41,249 nt of DNA from JBEVNX01 sp040507895 (GTDB taxonomy: Bacteria > Desulfobacterota > Binatia > JACPRU01): contig JBEVNX010000217.1 of NCBI GenBank assembly GCA_040507895.1, positions 1 through 41,249 on the forward strand. Direction: 5' to 3'. The notes under the pieces are model-generated. The model saw nothing but the letters and a program-made list of their open reading frames with translations, searched no databases and was not told where the DNA came from. Of this stretch, positions 22,946 to 30,392 are shown piece by piece. A program made the translations under genes and the position numbers. Position 1 is the stretch's first letter. Each line of letters starts with the position of its first letter.

Positions 22946-25050
22946 ATGACGCGATCGAGACTTGGCCCGGTCGGCCATACCCGCTCGGAGCCGTCTATGA
23001 CGGAGCCGGCACGAACTTCTCGGTCTTCTCCGAGGTCGCCGAAGCCATCGATCTCTGCCTCTTCGACGAAGACGGCACCGAGCACTCCGTCGCTCTACGA
23101 GAGATCGACGCCTACTGCTGGCACGCCTACCTGCTCGGCGTGACGCCCGGGCAACGCTATGGTTACCGCGTTCATGGGCCGTGGGCGCCCGAGCAGGGAC
23201 AGCGCTGCAATCCGGCGAAGCTGCTTCTCGATCCCTATGCGAAGGCCGTCGAAGGCCTGGTCGACTGGGACCAAGCCTGCTTCCCTTACACCTTCGGCGA
23301 CGAGAGCGCGCGCAACGACCAGAACAGCGCGCCGCACGTTCCGAAGGCGGTCGTTCACAATCCCTACTTCGACTGGGGCAAGGACCGTTCTCCGAACGTG
23401 CCGCTCAACGAGTCGATCCTCTACGAAGTTCACGTCAAAGGCTTCACCGCGCGCCATCCAGCCATTCCCCACAGACAGCGAGGCACCTATGCGGGCTTGG
23501 CTCATCCGGCGGCCATCGAATATCTGGCCGCGCTCGGTATCACGGCCGTCGAGCTGCTACCCGTTCATCAGTTCGTCCACGACGCGCACCTGGTGGAGCG
23601 CGGGCTTCGCAACTACTGGGGCTACAATTCCATCGGGTTCTTCGCTCCCCACAACGAATACGCGTCGACCGGACAGGCCGGCGAACAGGTGACCGAGTTC
23701 AAGACCATGGTGCGGACGCTGCACGAGGCCGGGATCGAGGTCATTCTCGACGTGGTCTACAACCACACCGCCGAAGGCAATCACCTCGGGCCGATTCTCT
23801 CGCTGAAAGGAATCGACAACTCGGCCTACTACCGCCTCGTCGCCGACAACCGCTCGTTCTACTACGACACCACCGGTACCGGAAACAGCCTGAATGTTCG
23901 CCACCCCCATACACTGCAACTGATCATGGATTCGCTTCGCTATTGGGTGACGGAGATGCACGTCGACGGCTTTCGCTTCGATCTGGCTGCGAGCCTCGCC
24001 CGACAGTTCCACGAAGTCGACCGGCTCTCCGCGTTCTTCGACCTCATCCAGCAGGACCCGGTCGTCTCCCAAGTCAAGCTCATCGCCGAGCCCTGGGACA
24101 TCGGTGAAGGCGGCTACCAGGTGGGCAACTTTCCCGCTCTGTGGTCCGAATGGAACGGCCGCTACCGTGATACGGTTCGCGATTTCTGGCGCGGAGAGTC
24201 GGCGACTCTGGGCGAGTTCGCGTCCCGTCTCACCGGCAGCTCCGACCTCTATCAGGCCGACATGCGCCGCCCCGGGGCAAGCATCAACTTCGTAACCGCC
24301 CACGACGGATTTACTTTGGAAGATCTGGTCTCGTACAACGAGAAGCATAACGACGCGAACGGGGAAGGCGGTGCCGACGGCGAGAGCCACAACCGTTCGT
24401 GGAACTGCGGGGCCGAAGGTGGGACGGAGGACGCCGCCGTCCTGACCTGCAGAGCCCGCCAAAAGCGGAACTTCCTCGCCACCCTTCTGCTCTCGCAGGG
24501 AGTGCCGATGCTGCTCGGCGGTGACGAGGCCGGGCGCACCCAAGGCGGAAACAACAATGCTTACTGTCAGGACAACGAGGTCTCTTGGTTCGATTGGCAA
24601 AACGTCGACGAGGCCCTTCTCGCATTCGCCAGGCGATTGATCGATCTGCGCAAGCGCCACCCCGTTTTCCGCCGCCGGCGCTGGTTCCAAGGACGCCCGA
24701 TCCGCGGCACCGTCGACCTCGGCTGGTGCAAGCCCGACGGTGCGGAGATGAGCGACAACGACTGGGAAGTGGGCTTCGCCCGCTCCGTAGGCGTGTTTCT
24801 CAACGGATCGGGCATCACCGATCGCGATCGTCGCGGCCGGCGAATCACCGATGAGTCGTTTCTGCTGCTGTTCAACGCCCACGACGAGCGGATCGATTGG
24901 ACGCTGCCAAGACAATGGGGAAAAGAGTGGACGGCCATCTTGGATACTGCCGATGACGCACGGGCAGCACAGACGGTGGCCGGGGGAAGCGTCGCAGCAA
25001 TCTCCGGCCGGTCGGTAGTGGTGTTCCGTCTTGGCGCAACCGGGCACTGA
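22942..25050 (+). CDS. glgX: Glycogen debranching enzyme (GlgX/TreX)
   Basis: A 702-residue isoamylase-type GH13 enzyme that cuts alpha-1,6 branches, supplying linear chains to TreY. It begins with the CBM48 domain (YPLGAVYDGAGTNFSVFSEVAEAIDLCLFD). The barrel motifs follow: VILDVVYNHTAEG, GFRFDLAASL (nucleophile), LIAEPWDIGEGGYQVGNFP (acid/base) and NFVTAHDGFTLEDLVSYN. NDANGEGGADGESHNRSWNCGAEG is a strong GlgX signature. It is the third gene of the trehalose-from-glycogen operon, overlapping treZ by four bases. Confidence 0.96.
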   Translation: MNDAIETWPGRPYPLGAVYDGAGTNFSVFSEVAEAIDLCLFDEDGTEHSVALREIDAYCWHAYLLGVTPGQRYGYRVHGPWAPEQGQRCNPAKLLLDPYAKAVEGLVDWDQACFPYTFGDESARNDQNSAPHVPKAVVHNPYFDWGKDRSPNVPLNESILYEVHVKGFTARHPAIPHRQRGTYAGLAHPAAIEYLAALGITAVELLPVHQFVHDAHLVERGLRNYWGYNSIGFFAPHNEYASTGQAGEQVTEFKTMVRTLHEAGIEVILDVVYNHTAEGNHLGPILSLKGIDNSAYYRLVADNRSFYYDTTGTGNSLNVRHPHTLQLIMDSLRYWVTEMHVDGFRFDLAASLARQFHEVDRLSAFFDLIQQDPVVSQVKLIAEPWDIGEGGYQVGNFPALWSEWNGRYRDTVRDFWRGESATLGEFASRLTGSSDLYQADMRRPGASINFVTAHDGFTLEDLVSYNEKHNDANGEGGADGESHNRSWNCGAEGGTEDAAVLTCRARQKRNFLATLLLSQGVPMLLGGDEAGRTQGGNNNAYCQDNEVSWFDWQNVDEALLAFARRLIDLRKRHPVFRRRRWFQGRPIRGTVDLGWCKPDGAEMSDNDWEVGFARSVGVFLNGSGITDRDRRGRRITDESFLLLFNAHDERIDWTLPRQWGKEWTAILDTADDARAAQTVAGGSVAAISGRSVVVFRLGATGH

Positions 25051-25115
25051 GGGCCGTGTTTGATTTTGCAGTCCGCAGTTTGGCCGAGCGCGCAACGCGC
25101 ATGACGTAGAGCGTT

Positions 25116-25145
25116 GTCGCGAAGAGTAGGGTCGCGAAGAGTAGG
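25116..25145 (+). repeat. Exact 15-bp tandem duplication
   Basis: GTCGCGAAGAGTAGG occurs twice back to back (25116-25130 and 25131-25145) in the gap after glgX. No coding role is seen; it may be a replication slip or paired binding sites. Confidence 0.8.
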
Positions 25146-25250
25146 AGGGGCGATGTTCCACCGTCCCGTATGAAAAGCCGCGTAACGACAGAAGCTCAAT
25201 CGGGTTCTAGCTAGCCGAGCGACGCACGAGCGCGCTCGCCAGGAGGCCCT

Positions 25251-25397
25251 ATGTCCCCTCTGCTATTGATTCTGATCTTGCTCTTGCTGTTCGGCGGTGG
25301 CGGTGGCTACTACGCGTACGGACCAACGGGTGGACTCGGAATCGGCGGGATCATCCTCCTCGTCTTGATCGTGTTGCTCCTCACAGGACGATTGTAG
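25251..25397 (+). CDS. DUF3309 family mini membrane protein
   Basis: A 48-residue, almost wholly hydrophobic protein with a perfect AGGAGG ribosome site. An N-terminal Leu/Ile-rich helix (MSPLLLILILLLLFGGGGG), then YYAYGPTGGLGIGG, then a second helix (IILLVLIVLLLTGRL) match the DUF3309 pattern: two short helices around a YGPSGGLG-type loop. The role is unknown; relatives are small envelope proteins often near stress genes. Confidence 0.8.
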   Translation: MSPLLLILILLLLFGGGGGYYAYGPTGGLGIGGIILLVLIVLLLTGRL

Positions 25398-25425
25398 ATT
25401 CGACGCATTCGACGCTTGCGAGCCC

Positions 25426-25463
25426 GGAGCGGAGGTGGGTCGGCCATCGACCCCTTCCGCTCC
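25426..25463 (+). terminator. Strong GC hairpin after the DUF3309 gene
   Basis: GGAGCGGAGGTGGGTCG pairs with CGACCCCTTCCGCTCC around a GCCAT loop, with one bulge. It lies 28 bases after the DUF3309 stop and before the stressosome operon. No T-run follows, so it may act as a weak or factor-assisted terminator. Confidence 0.5.
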
Positions 25464-25614
25464 CCCACCCCAACTCTACAACCCGTTTCGCCTCCCTGCG
25501 GGCGGCAATCGGCGACCCTCCGCGGACGCCAAATTTGCAACTTGCGGCCCGTCCAGATCCATCCTAAGACCGGGAGTCCCCTGAGAGTGTGACTCGTCCG
25601 TTCGCGGAGGATCA

Positions 25615-26472
25615 ATGAGCGTCGGCAGAAGCACCACCCGAATTCCCGAGATCGTTCGCGACCACGAGCAAGATCTGCTCTCGAGATGGGTCAGCAACCA
25701 GATGGCCACCTCGAGCCTGCGTCCGGGCTTGATGAGCGAAAGCGATCTCCGCGATCAGTCGAGGAAGTTCCTCGGCTTTTTTCGCGCCGGGCTACAGAGC
25801 CAAGACGGGGTACTCGACGTCGATACCTCGGGCTGGAGCGAGGCTCGCGAGCTGCTGGGCGACATCTCGAAGGTCCGCGCCCGACAGGGATTCACCCCGA
25901 GCGAGACCGCCACCTTCGTGTTCTCGCTCAAGCAACCGCTCTTCGAACGGCTTCGGGTCGCATATGGCGAGGACGTCGACGGATTCGCCCGGGAGACCTG
26001 GACGGCGACGGTGCTGCTCGACAAGCTCGGCCTCTTCACGACCGAAGTCTTTCAGAAGGGGCGCGAGGAGGTGATCGCGCTCCAGCAGCAGGAAATGCTC
26101 GAGCTGTCCACTCCGGTGGTGCAGCTCTGGGAAGGCATCTTGGCTTTGCCCTTGATCGGCACCCTCGACAGCGCCCGCACGCAAGTCGTGATGGAGAGTC
26201 TGCTGCAAAGGATCGTCGACACTGGCGCGCAGATCGCCATCATCGACATCACCGGCGTGGCGACGGTCGACACGCTGGTCGCCCAGCACCTGCTGAAGAC
26301 CATCGCCGCGGCGCGGTTGATGGGCGCCGAATGCTACATCAGCGGCATCCGGCCGCAGATCGCGCAGACGATCGTTCATCTCGGCGTCGAGCTGAACGAC
26401 GTCGTGACGAAAGCGACGCTCGCCGATGCGCTGCGCATCGCGGTGGAGCGTAGCGGATTCAAAATCGTATAA
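25615..26472 (+). CDS. RsbR-type stressosome protein (RsbRD-N + STAS)
   Basis: A 285-residue RsbT co-antagonist. The N-terminal all-helical domain (residues 1-155) is of the RsbRD_N type and probably senses a signal. The C-terminal STAS domain (about 165-285) has DITGVATVDTLVAQHLL and GIRPQIAQTIVHLG, with T220 and T252 as the likely phosphorylated threonines. RsbR and RsbS together form the stressosome scaffold. A GGAGGATCA site precedes the ATG. First gene of a six-gene operon. Confidence 0.93.
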   Translation: MSVGRSTTRIPEIVRDHEQDLLSRWVSNQMATSSLRPGLMSESDLRDQSRKFLGFFRAGLQSQDGVLDVDTSGWSEARELLGDISKVRARQGFTPSETATFVFSLKQPLFERLRVAYGEDVDGFARETWTATVLLDKLGLFTTEVFQKGREEVIALQQQEMLELSTPVVQLWEGILALPLIGTLDSARTQVVMESLLQRIVDTGAQIAIIDITGVATVDTLVAQHLLKTIAAARLMGAECYISGIRPQIAQTIVHLGVELNDVVTKATLADALRIAVERSGFKIV

Positions 26473-26503
26473 GGCCTGCTTCGATCGCTTGAGCGGGAGC
26501 TCG

Positions 26504-26893
26504 ATGGAGCGCATTCCTATCCTGCGAATGGGCGACTGCCTGCTCGTGACGATCCAGGTCGACATGCACGATCGGCTTGCGCTGACGCTGCAAACCGACC
26601 TCACCGAGCGGATCGCGGCGACTCGCGCCAAGGGGGTGCTCATCGACATCTCGGCGCTCGAAGTCGTCGATTCGTTCATCGGCCGCGTCCTCGGCAACAT
26701 CGCGGCGATGTCCCGTGTGCTCGACGCCAGCACAGTGGTGGTCGGCATGCGTCCGGCGGTGGCGATTACGCTCGTGGAGCTCGGGCTCTCCTTGCCCGGG
26801 ATTCGTACGGCGCTCGACGTCGAGAAAGGCATGGAGCTCATCCGCGCGACCCTTGCACGGCCGACGAGAACCAATGGCCGTCTTAAGGCATGA
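26504..26893 (+). CDS. rsbS: RsbS-type stressosome scaffold (STAS)
   Basis: A 129-residue single STAS-domain antagonist. S57 in VVDSFIG, within VLIDISALEVVDSFIGRVLG, is the expected phosphorylation site; when phosphorylated by RsbT it releases RsbT. VVGMRPAVAITLVELG follows. GGGAG precedes the ATG. It overlaps the start of rsbT by 20 bases. The C-terminus has a short basic extension. Confidence 0.93.
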   Translation: MERIPILRMGDCLLVTIQVDMHDRLALTLQTDLTERIAATRAKGVLIDISALEVVDSFIGRVLGNIAAMSRVLDASTVVVGMRPAVAITLVELGLSLPGIRTALDVEKGMELIRATLARPTRTNGRLKA

Positions 26894-27278
26894 GATTCGC
26901 CTCATCCGCGGCGACGAGGACGTCGTGGCGGCACGTCAGCTCGTGCGTGAGCTCGGCTTGCTCGTCGGCTTCAGTCTCGTCGACCAGACCAAGGTCATAA
27001 CCGCCGCCAGCGAGCTCGCCCGCAACGTTCTGCAGCACGGCGGAGGCGGAACGGTGGCCGCGTCGGCGCTAAACGACGACAAACGGCGCGGATTGCGCTT
27101 GGTCTTCGAAGACCAAGGTCCAGGAATCGCCGACATCGAGCTTGCGATGAGGGACGGGTACACGACCGGCAGTGGCCTCGGGCTCGGTCTAGGAGGCGCG
27201 AGGCGGCTCTCGAACGAATTCGAGATCGAGTCTACCCCCGGGGTCGGCACTCGGGTTACGATCGCGCGGTGGAAATAG
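26874..27278 (+). CDS. rsbT: RsbT-type serine/threonine kinase
   Basis: A 134-residue GHKL-fold kinase that phosphorylates RsbR and RsbS and, once freed, switches on its partner. It has the N box ASELARNVLQHGGGG, G1 FEDQGPGIAD and G2 GSGLGLGLGGARRL. Its start lies inside the end of rsbS in another frame, and its end overlaps the next gene by 10 bases, indicating tight coupling. In Bacillus the freed RsbT activates RsbU; here the adjacent PP2C fusion is the natural candidate target. Confidence 0.93.
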   Translation: MAVLRHEIRLIRGDEDVVAARQLVRELGLLVGFSLVDQTKVITAASELARNVLQHGGGGTVAASALNDDKRRGLRLVFEDQGPGIADIELAMRDGYTTGSGLGLGLGGARRLSNEFEIESTPGVGTRVTIARWK

Positions 27279-28267
27279 CCAGCGAACGGGCGGTTGCGGT
27301 CGTAGACCGCACTCAGATCGCCGAGGCTCGCCGCAAGGCGAGCGAGCTCGCTCGAGGCATCGGCCTCGACGAGAAGGCGACCGGTCGCGTCGCGATCGTG
27401 GTCACCGAGTCGGCCACCAATCTGGTCAACCACGCCGGCGGGGGCCAGATCCTGTTACAGGCGATCCTGCACGACGGCCGTCATTGGGTGGATGTGCTGG
27501 CGCTCGATCGCGGCCCGGGCATCGCGAACGTGGGCGAAGCGTTACGCGACGGCTTCTCGACGAAGGGGAGCCCAGGCACCGGTTTGGGCGCCATCGTGCG
27601 CCAGTCGGATCTCTTCGACATCCATTCCGCCGCCGGCGTCGGGACGGCGATGTTCGCACGGGTGTCGGACGGTACCGATGGACAGGACGTCGCGGTCGGC
27701 GGCGTCTGCGTGCCGAAAAAAGGGCAGGACGTCTGTGGCGACGGTTGGGCGGTGGCGCACGAATCGGGCCGGGTGCGCGTGCTCCTGAGCGACGGCCTAG
27801 GCCACGGACCGCCTGCGGCAGAGGCATCGGCACGGGCGAGAGAGGCGTTTCTAGCTCATCCACGGCTCGACCCGGTCGCCCTGGTCGGAATGATGCATGA
27901 CGCGCTTCGGCCGACGCGCGGCGCTGCCGTCGCCGTGACTGACATCGATCGCGGTCGCGGCATCGTGCGGTTCGCAGGGGTCGGCAACGTGGCCGGGGCG
28001 ATCCTTGCGGGGGCGGAATGCCGCCGCATGGTCTCCGTCCACGGCACGCTCGGCCACGACCTGCGAAGGACCCAGCAATTTGAGTATCCGTGGCCCAACG
28101 GTGCGCTGCTCGTCATGCATTCGGACGGGCTCGGCTCGACCTGGAATCTCGACCGCTATCGTGGTCTCGAGAGCCGCGCGTCGAGCCTGATCGCGGCGAT
28201 CCTCTATCGCGACTTCCATAGGGGCCGTGACGACACGACCGTAGTCGTGATGCGTGACCGACGGTGA
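27269..28267 (+). CDS. ATPase + SpoIIE/PP2C phosphatase fusion (RsbX/RsbU-like)
   Basis: A 332-residue, two-domain protein starting at a GTG that overlaps rsbT. Residues 1-130 form a second RsbW/RsbT-type ATPase (VVTESATNLVNHAGGG, LDRGPGIAN, GTGLGAIVRQSD). Residues 140-332 form a SpoIIE-type PP2C phosphatase with LSDGLGHGPPAAEAS, GVGNVAG, HSDGLGSTWNL and RDDTTVVVMR carrying the metal Asp residues. It could reset the stressosome as RsbX does, or pass the signal on as RsbU does. The ATPase-phosphatase fusion combines both switch activities. Confidence 0.92.
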   Translation: MEIASERAVAVVDRTQIAEARRKASELARGIGLDEKATGRVAIVVTESATNLVNHAGGGQILLQAILHDGRHWVDVLALDRGPGIANVGEALRDGFSTKGSPGTGLGAIVRQSDLFDIHSAAGVGTAMFARVSDGTDGQDVAVGGVCVPKKGQDVCGDGWAVAHESGRVRVLLSDGLGHGPPAAEASARAREAFLAHPRLDPVALVGMMHDALRPTRGAAVAVTDIDRGRGIVRFAGVGNVAGAILAGAECRRMVSVHGTLGHDLRRTQQFEYPWPNGALLVMHSDGLGSTWNLDRYRGLESRASSLIAAILYRDFHRGRDDTTVVVMRDRR

Positions 28268-30390
28268 AGCCCGCGCTGCTGTCGCTGACGATCGCATCGG
28301 AGCGAGACGTCGTGGCGGCGCGCCAACGAGCCCGCCAGATCGCGGCGACGCTCGGGTTCGACACGCAGGATCAGACGCGCATCTCGACCGCCGTCTCCGA
28401 GATCGCGCGCAACGCCTTCGTCTACGCCAGCCGCGGCAGGGTCGAGTTCGTGGTCGAGGGGAGCACGGCACCGCAGCTCCTACTGATCTCGATCACCGAT
28501 GAAGGTCCAGGCATCGCCGAGCTCGGTCGCGTGCTTTCGGGAGAGTATCGCTCGGCCACCGGCATGGGTCTCGGCGTGATCGGAGCGGAACGCTTGATGG
28601 ACCAGTTTCACATCGATTCCAGCCCGCAGCGGGGGACAACGGTGGTGATGAAGAAGCTGCTGCCGCCCCGCGCGCCAATCGTGGGAACGCCGGTGCTCGC
28701 CAAGATCGGTGCCGAGCTCGCCCGTCAGGCGCCGCGGGACGTGCTGGAAGAGGTCCAGCAGCAGAACCTGGAGCTGATGCGCGCGCTTGCCGAGCTCGGC
28801 CGCCGCCAGGAGGAGCTCGCGGCGCTCAATCGGGAGCTCGTGGACACGAACCGGGGTGTCGTCGCCCTCTACGCCGAGCTCGATGAAAAGGCGGACCATC
28901 TCCGGCGCGCGGACGAGATCAAGGGCCGGTTCATCTCGAACATGTCCCATGAGTTTCGCACCCCCGTGAACTCCATCCAGGCGCTGACACAGTTGCTGCT
29001 CGAGGGCACGGACGGGGATCTTGCCCCGGAGCAGAAGCGTCAGGTGGCCTTCATTCGCAAGGCCGCCGATTCGCTATCGGAGCTGGTGAACGACCTACTC
29101 GACCTCGCCAAAGTCGAGGCCGGCAAGATCGTCGTCCGGCCCGTCGATTTCGAGGTGGAGACGCTGTTCGGAGCGCTGCGAGGAATGCTGCGACCGCTAC
29201 TGGTGAGCGACTCGGTCGACCTCGTCTTCGAGGAACCGACCGGCGTTCCGCCTCTGCATACCGACGAAGGCAAGATCTCGCAGATCCTGCGCAACTTCGT
29301 GTCGAACGCACTCAAATTCACCGACAGCGGAGAAGTGCGAGTCTCCGCACGACTGCTTGCCGGCCAGGACATGATCGCCTTTTCGGTGGCGGACACGGGA
29401 ATCGGCATCGCCGCAGAGGACCAGGAGCGAATCTTTCAAGAGTTTTCGCAGGTCGACAATCCGATCCAGCGGAAGGTCAAAGGCACGGGCCTCGGCCTGC
29501 CGCTGTGCCGCAAGCTCGCCGAGCTGCTCGGTGGCAGCGTCTCGGTGGAGAGCGCGCCCGGCGCCGGTTCGACGTTCACCACGAAGATTCCCATCCTGTA
29601 CGAGGCAACGAAGGCAGGGGAGCCACGCTGGAGCGTCGAGCCCGGCCGTGTCCCGGTGCTGGTCGTCGAGGACAACGCCGAGACGATCCTCATCTATGAG
29701 AAGTACATGGCGGCAGCCGGTTTCCAGGCGATCCCCGCGCGCTCGCTTCGAGAGGCGCGGGCCGCGCTCAGCGTCGTTCTGCCGCAGGCGGTGATTCTCG
29801 ACATCCTTCTTCGCGGCGAAGACGCGTGGGGCTTTCTCGCCGAGCTCAAGCGGCGCGATGACACGAAGGAGGTGCCAGTCGTGATCGCCTCCACGATCGA
29901 GGACGAGCGCAAGGGCCTGGCGCTCGGAGCCGCCGCCTATCTCGTCAAGCCGATTGATCGGCAGCGGCTGCTGCACACGCTGACCCGGCTGACCGCCGCG
30001 GAGACGGTGAAGCGCGTGCTGGTCGTCGACGACGAGGAGATCTTTCGCTACGTGCTCCGGCAACACCTGCTGGCTCCCAACCACCTGATCTCGGAGGCCG
30101 CCACGGGCAGTGACGCGCTTCGGCTGGCGCGCGCCGAGCCTCCCGACGTCATCTGCCTCGACCTGAAGATGCCCGACCTCGACGGCTTCGAGGTCCTACG
30201 CACGCTGAAGAGCGATCCCGCCACTCGCGAGATCCCCGTGATCATCGTGACGTCCAAACCGCTCAGCGAGGGAGAGCGGGAGACGCTCCGTTCACTCGGA
30301 ACGAGTATCGTCGCCAAAGACAGCGTCTCCCGGGAGAGCGCGCTGGCGGCCGTTGAAAGCGCGATGCGCGACGCCGAGCGCAGACTCTAG
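28264..30390 (+). CDS. Hybrid histidine kinase with N-terminal RsbT-like ATPase and two receivers
   Basis: A 708-residue, five-part protein starting at a GTG overlapping the previous stop. Residues 1-132 are an RsbT-like GHKL domain (STAVSEIARNAFVYASRG, ITDEGPGIAEL, TGMGLGVIGAERL) resembling the free-standing RsbT upstream. A coiled coil (about 155-215), HisKA with H229 (NMSHEFRTPVN), a HATPase (VADTGIGIAAED, GTGLGLPL) and two receivers follow. The receivers span about 468-585 (ILDILLRGED, LVKPID) and 590-705 (VVDDEEIF, CLDLKMPDLDG). No membrane segment is present. It likely converts stressosome output into phosphorelay. Confidence 0.93.
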   Translation: MKPALLSLTIASERDVVAARQRARQIAATLGFDTQDQTRISTAVSEIARNAFVYASRGRVEFVVEGSTAPQLLLISITDEGPGIAELGRVLSGEYRSATGMGLGVIGAERLMDQFHIDSSPQRGTTVVMKKLLPPRAPIVGTPVLAKIGAELARQAPRDVLEEVQQQNLELMRALAELGRRQEELAALNRELVDTNRGVVALYAELDEKADHLRRADEIKGRFISNMSHEFRTPVNSIQALTQLLLEGTDGDLAPEQKRQVAFIRKAADSLSELVNDLLDLAKVEAGKIVVRPVDFEVETLFGALRGMLRPLLVSDSVDLVFEEPTGVPPLHTDEGKISQILRNFVSNALKFTDSGEVRVSARLLAGQDMIAFSVADTGIGIAAEDQERIFQEFSQVDNPIQRKVKGTGLGLPLCRKLAELLGGSVSVESAPGAGSTFTTKIPILYEATKAGEPRWSVEPGRVPVLVVEDNAETILIYEKYMAAAGFQAIPARSLREARAALSVVLPQAVILDILLRGEDAWGFLAELKRRDDTKEVPVVIASTIEDERKGLALGAAAYLVKPIDRQRLLHTLTRLTAAETVKRVLVVDDEEIFRYVLRQHLLAPNHLISEAATGSDALRLARAEPPDVICLDLKMPDLDGFEVLRTLKSDPATREIPVIIVTSKPLSEGERETLRSLGTSIVAKDSVSRESALAAVESAMRDAERRL

Positions 30391-30392
30391 TC

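Noticed and set aside
23557..25161. Long minus-strand open frame (534 codons) opposite glgX
   Set aside because: Antisense to a clear debranching enzyme, with no recognisable domain.
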